In this document: in pieces, positions 16,529 to 24,926 of the stretch
Numbering within the stretch: position 1 is the first letter of the stretch
How the letters are laid out: every line of letters begins with the position of its first letter
Source: Secundilactobacillus yichangensis
Lineage (GTDB): Bacteria > Bacillota > Bacilli > Lactobacillales > Lactobacillaceae
Length of the DNA: 64,000 nt
Reading direction: 5' to 3'
Assembly: GCF_016861565.1 (NCBI RefSeq)
Contig: NZ_BOLK01000006.1
Coordinates: 89,539-153,538, forward strand
Made by a program: the position numbers and the translations under genes
The notes under the pieces: model-generated
What the model saw: only the letters and a program-made list of their open reading frames with translations
What the model was told of the DNA's origin: nothing
Database searches by the model: none

Positions 16529-16557
16529 TTGACAACTCTAAAAACAGGGTGTAGATT
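16529..16557 (+). promoter_or_regulatory. Promoter of T-box leader 1
   Basis: TTGACA (16529-16534) and TAGATT (16552-16557) are 17 bases apart, just upstream of the T-box RNA. Confidence 0.7.
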
Positions 16558-16582
16558 AGTGGCAATCATTAAATTCAGATGA

Positions 16583-16858
16583 AAAGCGTTGACGAGAAAC
16601 ATTTACTCCACTTCGGATATAGAGAGTTGCCGGCTGGTGCAAGGCAATGACGAATGGACGCGATGATCATCTCTGAGCTGTGTGCCGAACCGGCTAAGCC
16701 GTAGTAGAACACATTGGGTGCACCCATTATCGTGCCAAGCGTATCGCAGCAATGCCGTACGTGAGAGGTAATTTCAGTAATGAGATTATAAACTAAGGTG
16801 GTACCACGTGAAAGCGTCCTTAATCGCAACCAGATTGCGATCAAGGACGCTTTTTCGT
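16583..16858 (+). promoter_or_regulatory. T-box leader RNA with terminator (probably tRNA-Ile)
   Basis: A complete T-box leader: base of stem I (GACGAGAAAC), AGAGAG bulge at 16621, distal loop GGCTGGTGCAA at 16632-16642, CTCTGAGC at 16671, and the antiterminator signature AAGGTGGTACCACG at 16795-16808. The terminator (AGCGTCCTT-type stem, 16812-16851, then TTTTT) completes it. The best specifier candidate is ATC (Ile) at 16666-16668, four bases before CTGAGC. The TGGT bulge would pair with tRNA ending ACCA (discriminator A), which fits Ile. The downstream target is only a 43-codon frame and then a hydratase, unusual for a T-box. Confidence 0.88.
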
Positions 16859-16900
16859 TTCCTGAATTTAAAAATCAGACATTAAAGGTGGTGAGGACAA

Positions 16901-17032
16901 TTGGAAGTTGGCATTAAGAATTCAGACGATAGCGACATTCAGATTACACATATTATTAAGTTTCCAAGCGCGAATGAAGTGCAATTTCTCATTGAACCCA
17001 CCGATCCAGGGCGGGTCACACATAAGTTTTAA
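16901..17032 (+). CDS. 43-residue protein of unknown function directly after T-box
   Basis: A TTG codon at 16901 lies behind a strong ribosome binding site (AAGGTGGTGAGG, 16885-16896) and opens a 43-codon frame ending in TAA. The peptide is hydrophilic and begins EVGIKNSDDSDIQITH; it has no signal peptide or membrane segment. I do not recognise it. It is the first frame after the T-box, so it is either a genuine small protein or the remnant of a longer amino-acid gene whose remainder was lost. The strong ribosome binding site argues that it is, or recently was, translated. Confidence 0.45.
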   Translation: MEVGIKNSDDSDIQITHIIKFPSANEVQFLIEPTDPGRVTHKF

Positions 17033-17040
17033 TAGATTTC

Positions 17041-17160
17041 TCAACACATATCGAACCACATAAATGCCACATAGTTTCACAACATATCGTGTCAGCATAT
17101 AGCGTCATCACATATTGTTTCAGCACATAGCTTCAACATATCACACATATTAAACATAAT
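17041..17160 (+). repeat. Degenerate short tandem repeat built on ACATA
   Basis: About ten copies of an ACATA/ACATAT core occur at roughly 10-15-base spacing, several followed by GTTTCA or GCTTCA. The array fills the gap between the 43-codon frame and the hydratase ribosome binding site. No reading frame uses it. Confidence 0.55.
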
Positions 17161-17176
17161 TTTGGAGGTTTCGCCC

Positions 17177-17992
17177 ATGAGTGAACAAGTATTAAGCAAA
17201 CAAACATTATCGGAAAAAGAAGCTAAGTTAGCACAGGATCTATACACCGCATATACCACCCGCAAGCCACTTAAAGAAGCCGACTACGCTGGTTTTGCAG
17301 ACAGCGAAGACGCTGCCTACCGCGTTCAGCGTCAGCTAACCGCCGATAAGAACGAAGCAGTTGGCGGCTATAAAGTTTCACTGACTAGCAAACAAACGCA
17401 GGACATGTTCGATTCCGACTGCCCGCTATACGGTGCTCAAGTAAAGAGCCACTTTGTTAAATCACCACATGACGTTAAAGCCAGCGACGTCATGGATCCG
17501 CTAGCTGAAGTTGAAATGATGTTTACAGCCAAAGAAGATCTATCAGCCAGCGATTCACTAGAAGACCTCTTCCATAAAACCACCGTTGCACCAGCAGTTG
17601 AGGTACCGGATTCACGGTTCAGCGACTGGTTTCCAAGCCTCTCCAAATACATGGTTATGGCTGACGCAGCCGTTGGCGGTTACGTAGTCTACGGTGAAGA
17701 GAATGATGCGGATCGACTATTTGAAAAGCCTGAAGATCTCGCTAACGTCACGTGCGAACTCTTCCATGATGGTAAAAAGCTAAAAGATGGTCAAGCTTCC
17801 GAAGTACTAGGCAACCCGCTTAATTCACTTCAGTGGCTAGTCAAAAAACTAGACGAGCAGGGTATGCCGCTAAAGGCAGGCCAACGAGTTTCAAGCGGTA
17901 CTTTCCTACTGCCGGAGTCACTAACTAAGGGCGAATGGAAAGCCACGTTCGATAAGGGAATGGGAGCCGTACTGCTACATGTAGAACGGTAA
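17177..17992 (+). CDS. 2-keto-4-pentenoate hydratase / fumarylacetoacetase-fold protein
   Basis: A 271-residue protein of the MhpD-like hydratase/decarboxylase branch of the fumarylacetoacetate hydrolase superfamily. 'GYKVSLTSKQTQ' matches the substrate loop; 'DPLAEVEMMFT' carries the E-x-E metal-binding acidic pair; 'VPDSRFSDW' and 'VSSGTFLLPE' are further conserved points. These enzymes hydrate or decarboxylate 2-keto acids with Mg2+. Start is ATG 17177 with GGAGG nine bases upstream; upstream TTG extension is not needed. It may be co-transcribed from the T-box promoter, but the physiological substrate is unknown and no other aromatic-catabolic genes are near. Confidence 0.78.
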   Translation: MSEQVLSKQTLSEKEAKLAQDLYTAYTTRKPLKEADYAGFADSEDAAYRVQRQLTADKNEAVGGYKVSLTSKQTQDMFDSDCPLYGAQVKSHFVKSPHDVKASDVMDPLAEVEMMFTAKEDLSASDSLEDLFHKTTVAPAVEVPDSRFSDWFPSLSKYMVMADAAVGGYVVYGEENDADRLFEKPEDLANVTCELFHDGKKLKDGQASEVLGNPLNSLQWLVKKLDEQGMPLKAGQRVSSGTFLLPESLTKGEWKATFDKGMGAVLLHVER

Positions 17993-18052
17993 TCTTTTGA
18001 AAAAAGCTTCTATATTATAAAAGGATGATCTTAACAGATTTGTGTTGCATCG

Positions 18053-18102
18053 GATACGGTACCTTTCGGCCGAGTTTTGGCTGGGGGTACCGTACTTTTT
18101 TG
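18053..18102 (+). terminator. Terminator of hydratase transcript
   Basis: TACGGTACC and GGTACCGTA form a 9-bp stem followed by CTTTTTTG. Confidence 0.75.
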
Positions 18103-18162
18103 TGGGTTGAGTTTATCTAGATTAAACGTGTGTCAGTCGGCACGCCCCTACTGTATAAGTCA

Positions 18163-18204
18163 AAAAATGGTAACCCAGGAAAAGCATCTGGGTCACCATT
18201 TTTC
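18163..18204. terminator. Terminator of aminotransferase gene (possibly bidirectional)
   Basis: AAAAATGGTAACCCAG pairs with CTGGGTCACCATTTTT with one mismatch and an 8-base loop; A-runs and T-runs lie on both sides. It is downstream of the minus-strand aminotransferase. Confidence 0.7.
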
Positions 18205-18219
18205 GCCTTATACTCCGGG

Positions 18220-18244
18220 GCAAAACGCCTCCGTTTTGCACTCT
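18220..18244. repeat. Perfect hairpin related to the 11.3-kb repeat
   Basis: GCAAAACG-CCTC-CGTTTTGC is a perfect 8-4-8 hairpin ending at the aminotransferase stop. The segment ACGCCTCCGTTTTGCACTCT closely resembles the end of the repeat at 11495-11515, and both abut a gene stop in the same orientation. Confidence 0.45.
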
Positions 18245-19413
18245 CAAAACAGATTCAACTTTCCTATCCTCTCACAAGCCTCCGTAAATCTCGGCTCATC
18301 GATCAATAAACCAACCCTAACGTAACCCTCGCCACTTTTACCAAAACCAGTACCTGGCGCCACCGCTACCGCTGCTTTATCCAAGAGGACATCTGCAAAT
18401 TGCTCACTAGTATAACCTTTAGGAACCGGCATCCAAGCGTAGAATGAACCACCCGACGGATAGGGTTGCCAACCAATTTTACGGGCAGCAGCGTAAAAGT
18501 CGTCACGCCGCTTTTGATAGAGTGCCACCAATGACTTTACAGATGACTGATCACTATCCAGTGCCACAACCGCTGCGTCTTGAACTGCTGGGAAAAGAGA
18601 AACGAAAAGGTGATCTTGGATTAAATTGATTGCTTCAATCATATCTGGGTTCCCAACAGCAAAACCCACTCGCCAGCCGGCCATGTTATATGACTTGGAA
18701 AGCGTATAAGTTTCGATGCCAACTTCCTTAGCCCCTGGTGTCTGCAAGAAGCTAACCGGCCGCTTGCCGTCAAATCCCAGTGCGCCGTACGCGAAATCTT
18801 GGACCACACCAATATGATGTTTCTTAGCAAATTCAACCGTATCCTCATAAAACTTGGGTGTAGCCACAGCACCCGTTGGATTATTGGGATAATTCAAATA
18901 CATTAGCTTTGCCTGCTCAACCACTTTAGGGTTTAACCGCTGATAGTCAGGTAAATAGTGCTGATCTGCTGACAATGGCATTAATTTCAGTTTGACTTGA
19001 GCCAAAGCAACTCCTGACAGGTAGTCTGGATAACCTGGATCCGGCAATAACATGGTATCGCCGGGGTTCAATATTGCGAATGGTAGTTCCACCAACCCAA
19101 TCTTAGAACCGCCAAGAATGGCAACTTCCTTTTCGGGATCCAATTCTACTCCATATTCACGTTTATAGAAATCAGCCGCGGCCTGTTTTAACCGCGGCAT
19201 TCCACGAAACTGTGAATACTTATGGTCGGCCGGATTAGCTGTTGCTTCCTGCATCGCCTTCACAATAAAATTGGGCGTTGGCTGATCAGGATTTCCCTGG
19301 CCTAAATTAATTACATCAGCTCCAGAAGCTGCTTTAGCGTTAACTTTTGCGACTAAATTCGCAAAAAATTGCTTAGGTAAATGCTGCAAAACTTTGGATT
19401 CTTCAAACTTCAA
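18244..19413 (-). CDS. PLP-dependent class I/II aminotransferase
   Basis: A 389-residue fold-type I aminotransferase. The PLP lysine lies in TLSKSYNMAGWRVGF; 'YLNYPNNPTGAV' and 'LPDPGYPDY' are the cofactor and substrate motifs; the substrate-carboxylate Arg is in GYVRVGLL. The closest known group is the Ala/Asp/LL-DAP-type aminotransferases; the amino donor cannot be fixed. Start: TTG at 19413 sits behind GAGGAGGAA at normal spacing and matches the usual N-terminus (KFEESKVLQHLP); an ATG 20 codons upstream lacks a ribosome binding site. Monocistronic. Confidence 0.88.
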   Translation of the reverse strand: MKFEESKVLQHLPKQFFANLVAKVNAKAASGADVINLGQGNPDQPTPNFIVKAMQEATANPADHKYSQFRGMPRLKQAAADFYKREYGVELDPEKEVAILGGSKIGLVELPFAILNPGDTMLLPDPGYPDYLSGVALAQVKLKLMPLSADQHYLPDYQRLNPKVVEQAKLMYLNYPNNPTGAVATPKFYEDTVEFAKKHHIGVVQDFAYGALGFDGKRPVSFLQTPGAKEVGIETYTLSKSYNMAGWRVGFAVGNPDMIEAINLIQDHLFVSLFPAVQDAAVVALDSDQSSVKSLVALYQKRRDDFYAAARKIGWQPYPSGGSFYAWMPVPKGYTSEQFADVLLDKAAVAVAPGTGFGKSGEGYVRVGLLIDEPRFTEACERIGKLNLF

Positions 19414-19473
19414 ACCAAATTCCTCCTCATTGAATCTATGTATGACTGGTATTAAGAGGTAAAAAAGCCCCAT

Positions 19474-19929
19474 TAAAATTCAATTAAAACACAATTAATA
19501 TTTGGTTGCAAATACTGTCCTGTGTCGGTATGGTCCTTATATCTCATTATTTCACGTGGATTATATGTTATAAATTATTACTTAAATTATTGAACATTAG
19601 AAGCAAACATTAGTTAAAAATTAGAAATACTCCATATAAAATTAGAATTTATTTTTAAAACCCATTCACATCACTGATTGGATAATCTGCTTACATAGCA
19701 TATTTATAGAAAACGAGAATATTTTCATTCAAGTTTATCAATCAACTAACACTTTTATTTCAGTGTTTGTTATTTAAATGAGGTTCTTACAATTCTAATA
19801 ATTAATGAATTATTTTTCAAATATATCCGATTTATTTTCTGAAATACGCTTAACATTCTATCATTTTACTGTTATTATATTCTCATTAACAGATGTTATA
19901 TTTCATTACATATCCTGAGGAGGAATAAT
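19474..19929. other. AT-rich intergenic region without a recognised gene
   Basis: This long gap is strongly AT-rich and has scattered short palindromes (for example AACACT/AGTGTT around 19748-19769). It must contain the promoters of the aminotransferase and the ABC transporter, but no clear -35/-10 pair, riboswitch or reading frame was identified. Confidence 0.4.
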
Positions 19930-21369
19930 ATGAAACGTCACTTTATAACGATTGTAAGTGGATTAGTCGCTTTGCTTTCACTGTTCGTGGCACTGGATTT
20001 AGGCGCCACGCCAGCAAAGGCTGAGACTACCTATCAAATAGCGACCGATTCCACTTTCCCGCCATTTGAATTTGCTAATAATAAGAACAAGTACGTTGGG
20101 ATCGATATTGATTTAATGCACGCAATTGCTAAAGATCAGGGTTTTAAAGTGAAGATGAAACCAACCAGTTTTAACTCCGCTGTGCAAGGTGTTCAATCCG
20201 GCCAATCAGATGGTGTCATTGCTGGTATGTCAATCACTAAGGAACGTGAAGCGACTTTCGACTTTTCGAAGCCATACTTCATGTCTGGTGTGGTTATGGC
20301 GGCCAAGCCAAACGGCAAGATCAGTAAGTTAAGTCAGCTGCGCGGCAAGCGGGTTGCCGTTAAAACCGGTACTTCAGGTGCTCAGTACGCTCAAAGCATC
20401 CATAAGAAGTACGGTTTCAGAATTGTCACCTTCGACGAATCTAACGATATGTATCAAGATGTCATCACTGGTAATTCAGCCGCCTGCTTCGAAGATTCAC
20501 CGGTTATGAAATACGCGGTTCGTCAAGGTACTAAGCTGAAGATTTATACGAAACCCGCTTTAAACGGGCCTTACGGTTTTGCCGTTAAGAAGGGCCACAA
20601 CAAGAAATTAATGCGCATGTTCAATAACGGCCTTGCTGATTTAAAGGCTAACGGTGAATATTCGCGAATCACTCGGCGCTATCTTGGTGCTAAAGGCAGC
20701 TCTGACAGTACTTCCGACCGAACCTTCTTGGGCATTATGAAGCAAAATAAAGGTGCTTTGTTAAATGGGTTTGAACAAACGGTTTGGCTAACCATCGTTG
20801 CCATCTTCTTTGCCACACTGTTCGGTGTGATCGTCGGTTTACTCGGAGTCGTTCCAAGTAAATTCTTCAACGGCCTGTCCACTACTTTGATTTACATTTT
20901 CCGTGGCCTGCCACTGCTGGTTCTGGCATTATTCATTTATACTGGGATTCCAAGTTTGACCGGTCAAAAGATTCCCGCCTTTATAGCTGGCATCATTACC
21001 TTGATGTTCAACGAAGGTGCCTACATTGCCGCCTTTGTTAAAGGCGGTATCAACGCGGTTGATGATGGTCAAATGGAAGCTGCCCGCAGTTTAGGATTGC
21101 CATTTGGTAAAGCCATGCGGCGAGTCATCCTACCTCAGGGAATTCGAATCATGATTCCTTCATTTATTAACCAGTTCATTATTACCTTGAAGGATACTTC
21201 GATTCTGTCAATTATCGGTATTATTGAATTGACTCAAACCGGGAAAATCATCATTGCTCGTAATTTGGAAGGTTTCAAGGTTTGGACGATTGTCGCCATT
21301 ATTTACCTCATCGTCATTACCCTGTTAACATGGCTATCTAACTGGGTTCAAAGGAGAGTGCGGCTATGA
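19930..21369 (+). CDS. Amino-acid ABC transporter, fused substrate-binding protein and permease
   Basis: A 479-residue fusion. Residues 1-31 form a signal peptide (cut near AKAETTY). Residues about 33-255 are a family 3 solute-binding domain (DSTFPPFEF, '[18 protein letters not shown]', '[13 protein letters not shown]'). Residues about 275-479 are a permease with four to five membrane segments and the EAA loop that docks the ATPase ([21 protein letters not shown]). This is the GlnP type of importer for glutamine/glutamate or basic amino acids; specificity cannot be settled. It overlaps the ATPase gene by four bases. AGGAGG precedes the ATG. Confidence 0.92.
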   Translation: MKRHFITIVSGLVALLSLFVALDLGATPAKAETTYQIATDSTFPPFEFANNKNKYVGIDIDLMHAIAKDQGFKVKMKPTSFNSAVQGVQSGQSDGVIAGMSITKEREATFDFSKPYFMSGVVMAAKPNGKISKLSQLRGKRVAVKTGTSGAQYAQSIHKKYGFRIVTFDESNDMYQDVITGNSAACFEDSPVMKYAVRQGTKLKIYTKPALNGPYGFAVKKGHNKKLMRMFNNGLADLKANGEYSRITRRYLGAKGSSDSTSDRTFLGIMKQNKGALLNGFEQTVWLTIVAIFFATLFGVIVGLLGVVPSKFFNGLSTTLIYIFRGLPLLVLALFIYTGIPSLTGQKIPAFIAGIITLMFNEGAYIAAFVKGGINAVDDGQMEAARSLGLPFGKAMRRVILPQGIRIMIPSFINQFIITLKDTSILSIIGIIELTQTGKIIIARNLEGFKVWTIVAIIYLIVITLLTWLSNWVQRRVRL

Positions 21370-22109
21370 ACGAAAAAATCAAAGTAAAAGTAAGTCATCT
21401 CATTAAAAATTTTGGTGACAACAAAGTTCTCAAGGGTATCAATCTACAGGTTCATGATAATGAAGTGGTTGTGGTCATCGGCCCTTCTGGTTCCGGAAAA
21501 AGTACGTTTTTGAGGAATCTTAACCGGTTGGAGGCTCCCACTAGCGGTTCCATTGTGATCGATGGTATGGACATCGCTGATCCTAAAGCCGATATCAACA
21601 AAATCCGGGAGAATATCGGGATGGTGTTCCAGCATTTTAACCTCTTCAGTAACTTGTCGGTCAGCGAAAACATCATGTTAGCACCCATTGAATTGAAGAA
21701 GGAAACCAAGGAAGAAGCTGCTAAACAGGCTAAAAAATTACTGGCACAAGTTGGCTTGGAATCTAAATTCGACGCCACTGTGCAATCACTATCAGGTGGT
21801 CAGCAACAGCGTGTTGCTATTGCCCGTGCTCTGGCAATGAATCCAGACGTCATGTTATTTGACGAACCGACTTCAGCCCTCGACCCCGAAATGGTCGGCG
21901 ACGTGCTAGGCGTTATGAAACAACTTGCTAAACAAGGAATGACCATGATCGTTGTCACTCATGAAATGGGCTTCGCTAAAGAAGTAGCTGACCGAGTCGT
22001 GTTCGTTGAAGACGGTAATATTCAGGAACAAGGTACCCCTGACGAGATCTTCAATCATCCGAAAGATCCGCGGTTGCAAAACTTCTTGGATAAAGTGTTG
22101 AACGTTTAG
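21366..22109 (+). CDS. Amino-acid ABC transporter ATP-binding protein (GlnQ-type)
   Basis: A 247-residue cytoplasmic ATPase powering the preceding fused binding-protein/permease. Walker A is GPSGSGKST, the Q-loop is in MVFQHFNLF, the signature is [15 protein letters not shown], Walker B with catalytic Glu is [14 protein letters not shown], and the switch His is in VVTHEMGF. Full-length for the polar amino-acid uptake family. Its ATG overlaps the previous stop (ATGA), so coupling is expected. A strong terminator follows. Confidence 0.95.
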   Translation: MNEKIKVKVSHLIKNFGDNKVLKGINLQVHDNEVVVVIGPSGSGKSTFLRNLNRLEAPTSGSIVIDGMDIADPKADINKIRENIGMVFQHFNLFSNLSVSENIMLAPIELKKETKEEAAKQAKKLLAQVGLESKFDATVQSLSGGQQQRVAIARALAMNPDVMLFDEPTSALDPEMVGDVLGVMKQLAKQGMTMIVVTHEMGFAKEVADRVVFVEDGNIQEQGTPDEIFNHPKDPRLQNFLDKVLNV

Positions 22110-22123
22110 AATTAAGCAAAATA

Positions 22124-22168
22124 AAAACTAGGTTATCAGTCATTGAACCGATAACCTAGCTTTTGTTT
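22124..22168 (+). terminator. Terminator of amino-acid ABC operon
   Basis: CTAGGTTATC and GATAACCTAG form a perfect 10-bp stem with a 12-base loop followed by CTTTTGTTTTA. Confidence 0.85.
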
Positions 22169-22215
22169 TATCTTTTGTAGTTATACTGCTTAAACTTAAT
22201 ATTGACTTGTTTCAA

Positions 22216-22587
22216 TTATTTAGCTGTTGCCACCATCTCTGGGTGATCTAAAATTTCAACGTTAGTATCAATGATTCCAGCAGCTGTTTTAAGCGAAATG
22301 AGGCCAAACTTGTTCATATTAAGTTCTGGTGCTTCATTAAGAAAGTTATCCGCATACCCTTTGATCAGTACTGGACCCAAAGGACTGGCTAGGGCTTCGT
22401 CGTAAATCGGATCAACATCTGATTTGTTAACGATCAGAAACCGGAAGCTAACGTCTAATGAGCAAACGCCAACTTTCGAGTATGCACCAACACCGTCATC
22501 AAAATCTAAAATTAACTGTTCATTATCATTAGTCATGTGTTTCTTAAGTCGTGCTTGAACATCCTGGCTCATTTGAAGAGTGGTCAT
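22216..22587 (-). CDS. HesB/IscA-type iron-sulfur biosynthesis-like protein
   Basis: From the ATG at 22587 (AGGGGGAA upstream) this gives 123 residues; a longer frame upstream lacks signals. The sequence matches the Fe-S_biosyn family common in lactobacilli: 'ILDFDDGVGAYSKVGVCSLDVSFRFLIV' and 'PVLIKGYADNFL'. True A-type Fe-S carriers have three conserved cysteines; only one Cys is visible here, so cluster binding of the classical kind is unlikely and the real function is uncertain. It is divergent from pheA. Confidence 0.75.
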   Translation of the reverse strand: MTTLQMSQDVQARLKKHMTNDNEQLILDFDDGVGAYSKVGVCSLDVSFRFLIVNKSDVDPIYDEALASPLGPVLIKGYADNFLNEAPELNMNKFGLISLKTAAGIIDTNVEILDHPEMVATAK

Positions 22588-22720
22588 CTCAATTCCCCCT
22601 TTTGGTATGAATTCATTTTGCCATAGATGAAAGAGAAACACAATTAAGTTGCACACAATTTATATTCGCTTCATTTTCAGTTTAGGCTATAATCGTATAA
22701 AAAGACCTGGAGGCTCCACA

Positions 22721-23563
22721 ATGAAATTCTCTGTGCTTGGCCCAGCCGGTACCTTTGCCGATGCTGCTGCCCAAAAATACCTTGCATTGCATCCGATTAA
22801 GAATATCGAAATTGATTATCATAATACCTTTGACCAAGTTTATCAGGCAGTCACACCTGATGGTCTGGGTTTATTGCCCGTAGAAAACCAGCTGGATGGG
22901 TTTGTTCTTGCAACCCTTCAACGGCTCCAAGCTGCTGATATTACCGAAATTGGTGAAGTCACCGTTCCGGTTAACTTCGGGTTAGCCGGTAAAGTGAACA
23001 ATTTAAACGAAATCAAGCGCATCTACGTCCAGTTCAAAACCGAAGGCCAATGCCAAAAATTACTGGCACAATTACCTAACGCTCAGATCATTACTACTTC
23101 AAGCAACATGATCTCAGTTGAAAAGCTTCGTGCCGGCCAAGCTGGTGATGCCGCAATCATGCCCCAGTCTCAGCTAGCTGTAGAAAGCTTTCCGTTCACA
23201 ATGGCGAACGTTGCTGATCAAACTGATAACAATACTCGCTTCATTATCTTCAAAAAACAACCGGCCGAGCTGAAAGTCCCAGCACAACCGGTTAAAGATA
23301 AAACTGCCTCATTCAAATCTGCACTTTTTATTACACCGCCAACTGAGGAAGTTGGCGTCCTCTACAAAATTCTGTCCTACTTTGCGAAGACTCATTTAAA
23401 TCTGGTGACCATTATGTCCATGCCAACCCGTCAAAAAATCGGCATCTATTCTTTTTACATTGAAATTTCTGGTACGCTTGAACAACGAAACACTTTATTT
23501 GAGACCCTTCAGCGGATGGCTGACGTTTATACGATTCATCCGCTTGGAATCTACGCGCTCTGA
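22721..23563 (+). CDS. pheA: Prephenate dehydratase (PheA)
   Basis: A 280-residue enzyme converting prephenate to phenylpyruvate in phenylalanine synthesis. N-terminal VLGPAGTFADAAAQKY, 'LPVENQLDGFV' and the catalytic TRF triad (DNNTRFIIF) are all present. Residues about 205-280 form an ACT domain, but the usual ESRP phenylalanine-binding motif reads SMPT here, so feedback control may be altered. The ATG at 22721 follows CTGGAGG. No other aromatic gene is adjacent. Its last 13 bases overlap the convergent ketopantoate-reductase gene. Confidence 0.9.
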   Translation: MKFSVLGPAGTFADAAAQKYLALHPIKNIEIDYHNTFDQVYQAVTPDGLGLLPVENQLDGFVLATLQRLQAADITEIGEVTVPVNFGLAGKVNNLNEIKRIYVQFKTEGQCQKLLAQLPNAQIITTSSNMISVEKLRAGQAGDAAIMPQSQLAVESFPFTMANVADQTDNNTRFIIFKKQPAELKVPAQPVKDKTASFKSALFITPPTEEVGVLYKILSYFAKTHLNLVTIMSMPTRQKIGIYSFYIEISGTLEQRNTLFETLQRMADVYTIHPLGIYAL

Positions 23564-24558
23564 GCCGTTTTTGCCTGTGCTTTCTCGGCCTGTTCAGCAT
23601 CCCGCGCCTGCTTTTGATTGGCCCGGTGATATTCAGATAAGTGAACGAGGTTAGTTAGAAAAATATGGGTTTTCGCTTCATAGTGGTGTTCACGGCCAAG
23701 TTCAGCAATATAACCATTAATATAATCAACTTCAGTTGGGCGGTCATGAATCATATCTTGATACATGGATGGGTAATGCAGCGACATATCGATTCGAGTA
23801 TTGATATCTAGCGCGTACATTTCTTCATCACGGGTTGAAACTAACGTGATGCCAGCCCGTTCACAAATATCATACGCTTCATCGATCAGCTGTCGGCCGA
23901 GGTCGTAGGCCTTTGGGAAGTTCCCAAATTCACCCATTTGAATTTCAAACAGCGTACAGAGGGTATTAATAACTGAGTTGAAAATAACCTTGGTCATCAA
24001 CGTCCCCTTGAAGTTAGTTGTTAAGGTCGGGTTCATCTTAGCTTTTTGTAGTTCATCGAATAGCCGGTGAGTCATCTCATCAGGTTTCTCGGTTAGATTA
24101 GCCATGTTCATCTTACCAGCGCCGCGTTTACCCATAAAGTCAACGTCGCCAGGGCCATTCAAAACAGTGGCAATCAGTGCTGTGCCGGCAATGATTTTAT
24201 CATCCGCAAAGTACTGCTGCAGTTTCTCAATATGACCCATCCCGTTCATGCAGGTAAAGGCGTACTGGCGATCATTAAAGAAGTGTTCACAGCGTTTTAG
24301 AAAACCAGCTAGCTGCATCTGCTTCGTAAAGAAGATCAGCATGTCTGAATCACCTTGATACGTTTCTGGAGTTTCCAGTTTAATGGGAACTAAATGTCGA
24401 TCCTGGTGATCACGAGAAACGTATACGCCGCCCTGTTCGCGAATCTTATCAATGTGTGGCTGCCAAGTATCGATAAACGTAACATCATTACCAGCCTCCT
24501 GCAGTAAAATCCCATAACGTAAACCCATTGCACCTGCACCGATCATTGCGAATTTCAT
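23551..24558 (-). CDS. Ketopantoate reductase family (ApbA/PanE-type) 2-keto acid reductase
   Basis: A 335-residue NAD(P)-dependent enzyme. The Rossmann motif GAGAMGLRYG is at residues 7-16, 'TKQMQL' and 'NGMGHIEKL' follow, and the C-terminal helical domain has 'KVIFNSVINTL' with the catalytic Lys and Asn. Such proteins reduce 2-dehydropantoate, but in lactic acid bacteria relatives also reduce branched-chain 2-keto acids. A T-box leader in front, probably reading valine, favours a branched-chain role (inference). ATG 24558 lies behind GGAGTG; the GTG nine bases upstream is too close to it. The C-terminus has an Ala/Lys/Gln-rich tail. Confidence 0.85.
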   Translation of the reverse strand: MKFAMIGAGAMGLRYGILLQEAGNDVTFIDTWQPHIDKIREQGGVYVSRDHQDRHLVPIKLETPETYQGDSDMLIFFTKQMQLAGFLKRCEHFFNDRQYAFTCMNGMGHIEKLQQYFADDKIIAGTALIATVLNGPGDVDFMGKRGAGKMNMANLTEKPDEMTHRLFDELQKAKMNPTLTTNFKGTLMTKVIFNSVINTLCTLFEIQMGEFGNFPKAYDLGRQLIDEAYDICERAGITLVSTRDEEMYALDINTRIDMSLHYPSMYQDMIHDRPTEVDYINGYIAELGREHHYEAKTHIFLTNLVHLSEYHRANQKQARDAEQAEKAQAKTAQSA

Positions 24559-24599
24559 TAAAATCACACTCCATTTTTTTATTTAATTTAACGAGAAAA

Positions 24600-24872
24600 A
24601 AACGCCCTTGAACAAGTTCATCACTTGATCAAGGGCGCTTGTGCGCTGTACCACCTTAATTTGCGGCCATCCTCACAGATAGCCGCCTCTCACGTACGGT
24701 CCCGGGACGATACGCTGATCCAGTAAGGCGGATACACCATGAACACTCATTTTATCGCATTCATTGCTCAAAGGTTACTTTCGCTAAAGGTTCAAACACC
24801 CCTTCGCACTTTGCGGGGCTCACTTAGAATGTGCCAGTAGTTACTCTTCTTATCATCGCATTTTTTCTCATC
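24600..24872 (-). promoter_or_regulatory. T-box leader RNA with terminator (probably tRNA-Val)
   Basis: On the minus strand the antiterminator signature AAGGTGGTACAGCG lies at 24657-24644, followed by a terminator (AACGCCCTTGA complement stem, 24638-24602) and a T-run. Upstream are TTGAGC (about 24771-24766) and a stem I with loop GCCCCGCAAAGTGCGAAGGGG. The best specifier is GTA (Val) at 24778-24776; AGT (Ser) one base earlier is a weaker alternative, because TGGT should pair with discriminator A, as in tRNA-Val. It controls the ketopantoate-reductase-type gene. Confidence 0.85.
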
Positions 24873-24890
24873 ATTTATTAATGTGCTTTT

Positions 24891-24919
24891 AATATATACC
24901 TCGTTTTTTAATTCGTCAA
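24891..24919 (-). promoter_or_regulatory. Promoter of T-box leader 2
   Basis: On the minus strand TTGACG (24919-24914) and TATATT (24896-24891) are 17 bases apart. Confidence 0.7.
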
Positions 24920-24926
24920 GCCCTTT

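Noticed and set aside
16655..16657. TGG (Trp) as specifier of T-box 1
   Set aside because: It lies too far from CTGAGC, and the TGGT antiterminator favours a tRNA with discriminator A, which bacterial tRNA-Trp normally lacks.
17041..17160. Possible CRISPR-like array
   Set aside because: Units are too short and irregular, without identical repeats or unique spacers of constant length, and no cas gene is present. The surface-protein repeats are coding and also not CRISPR.
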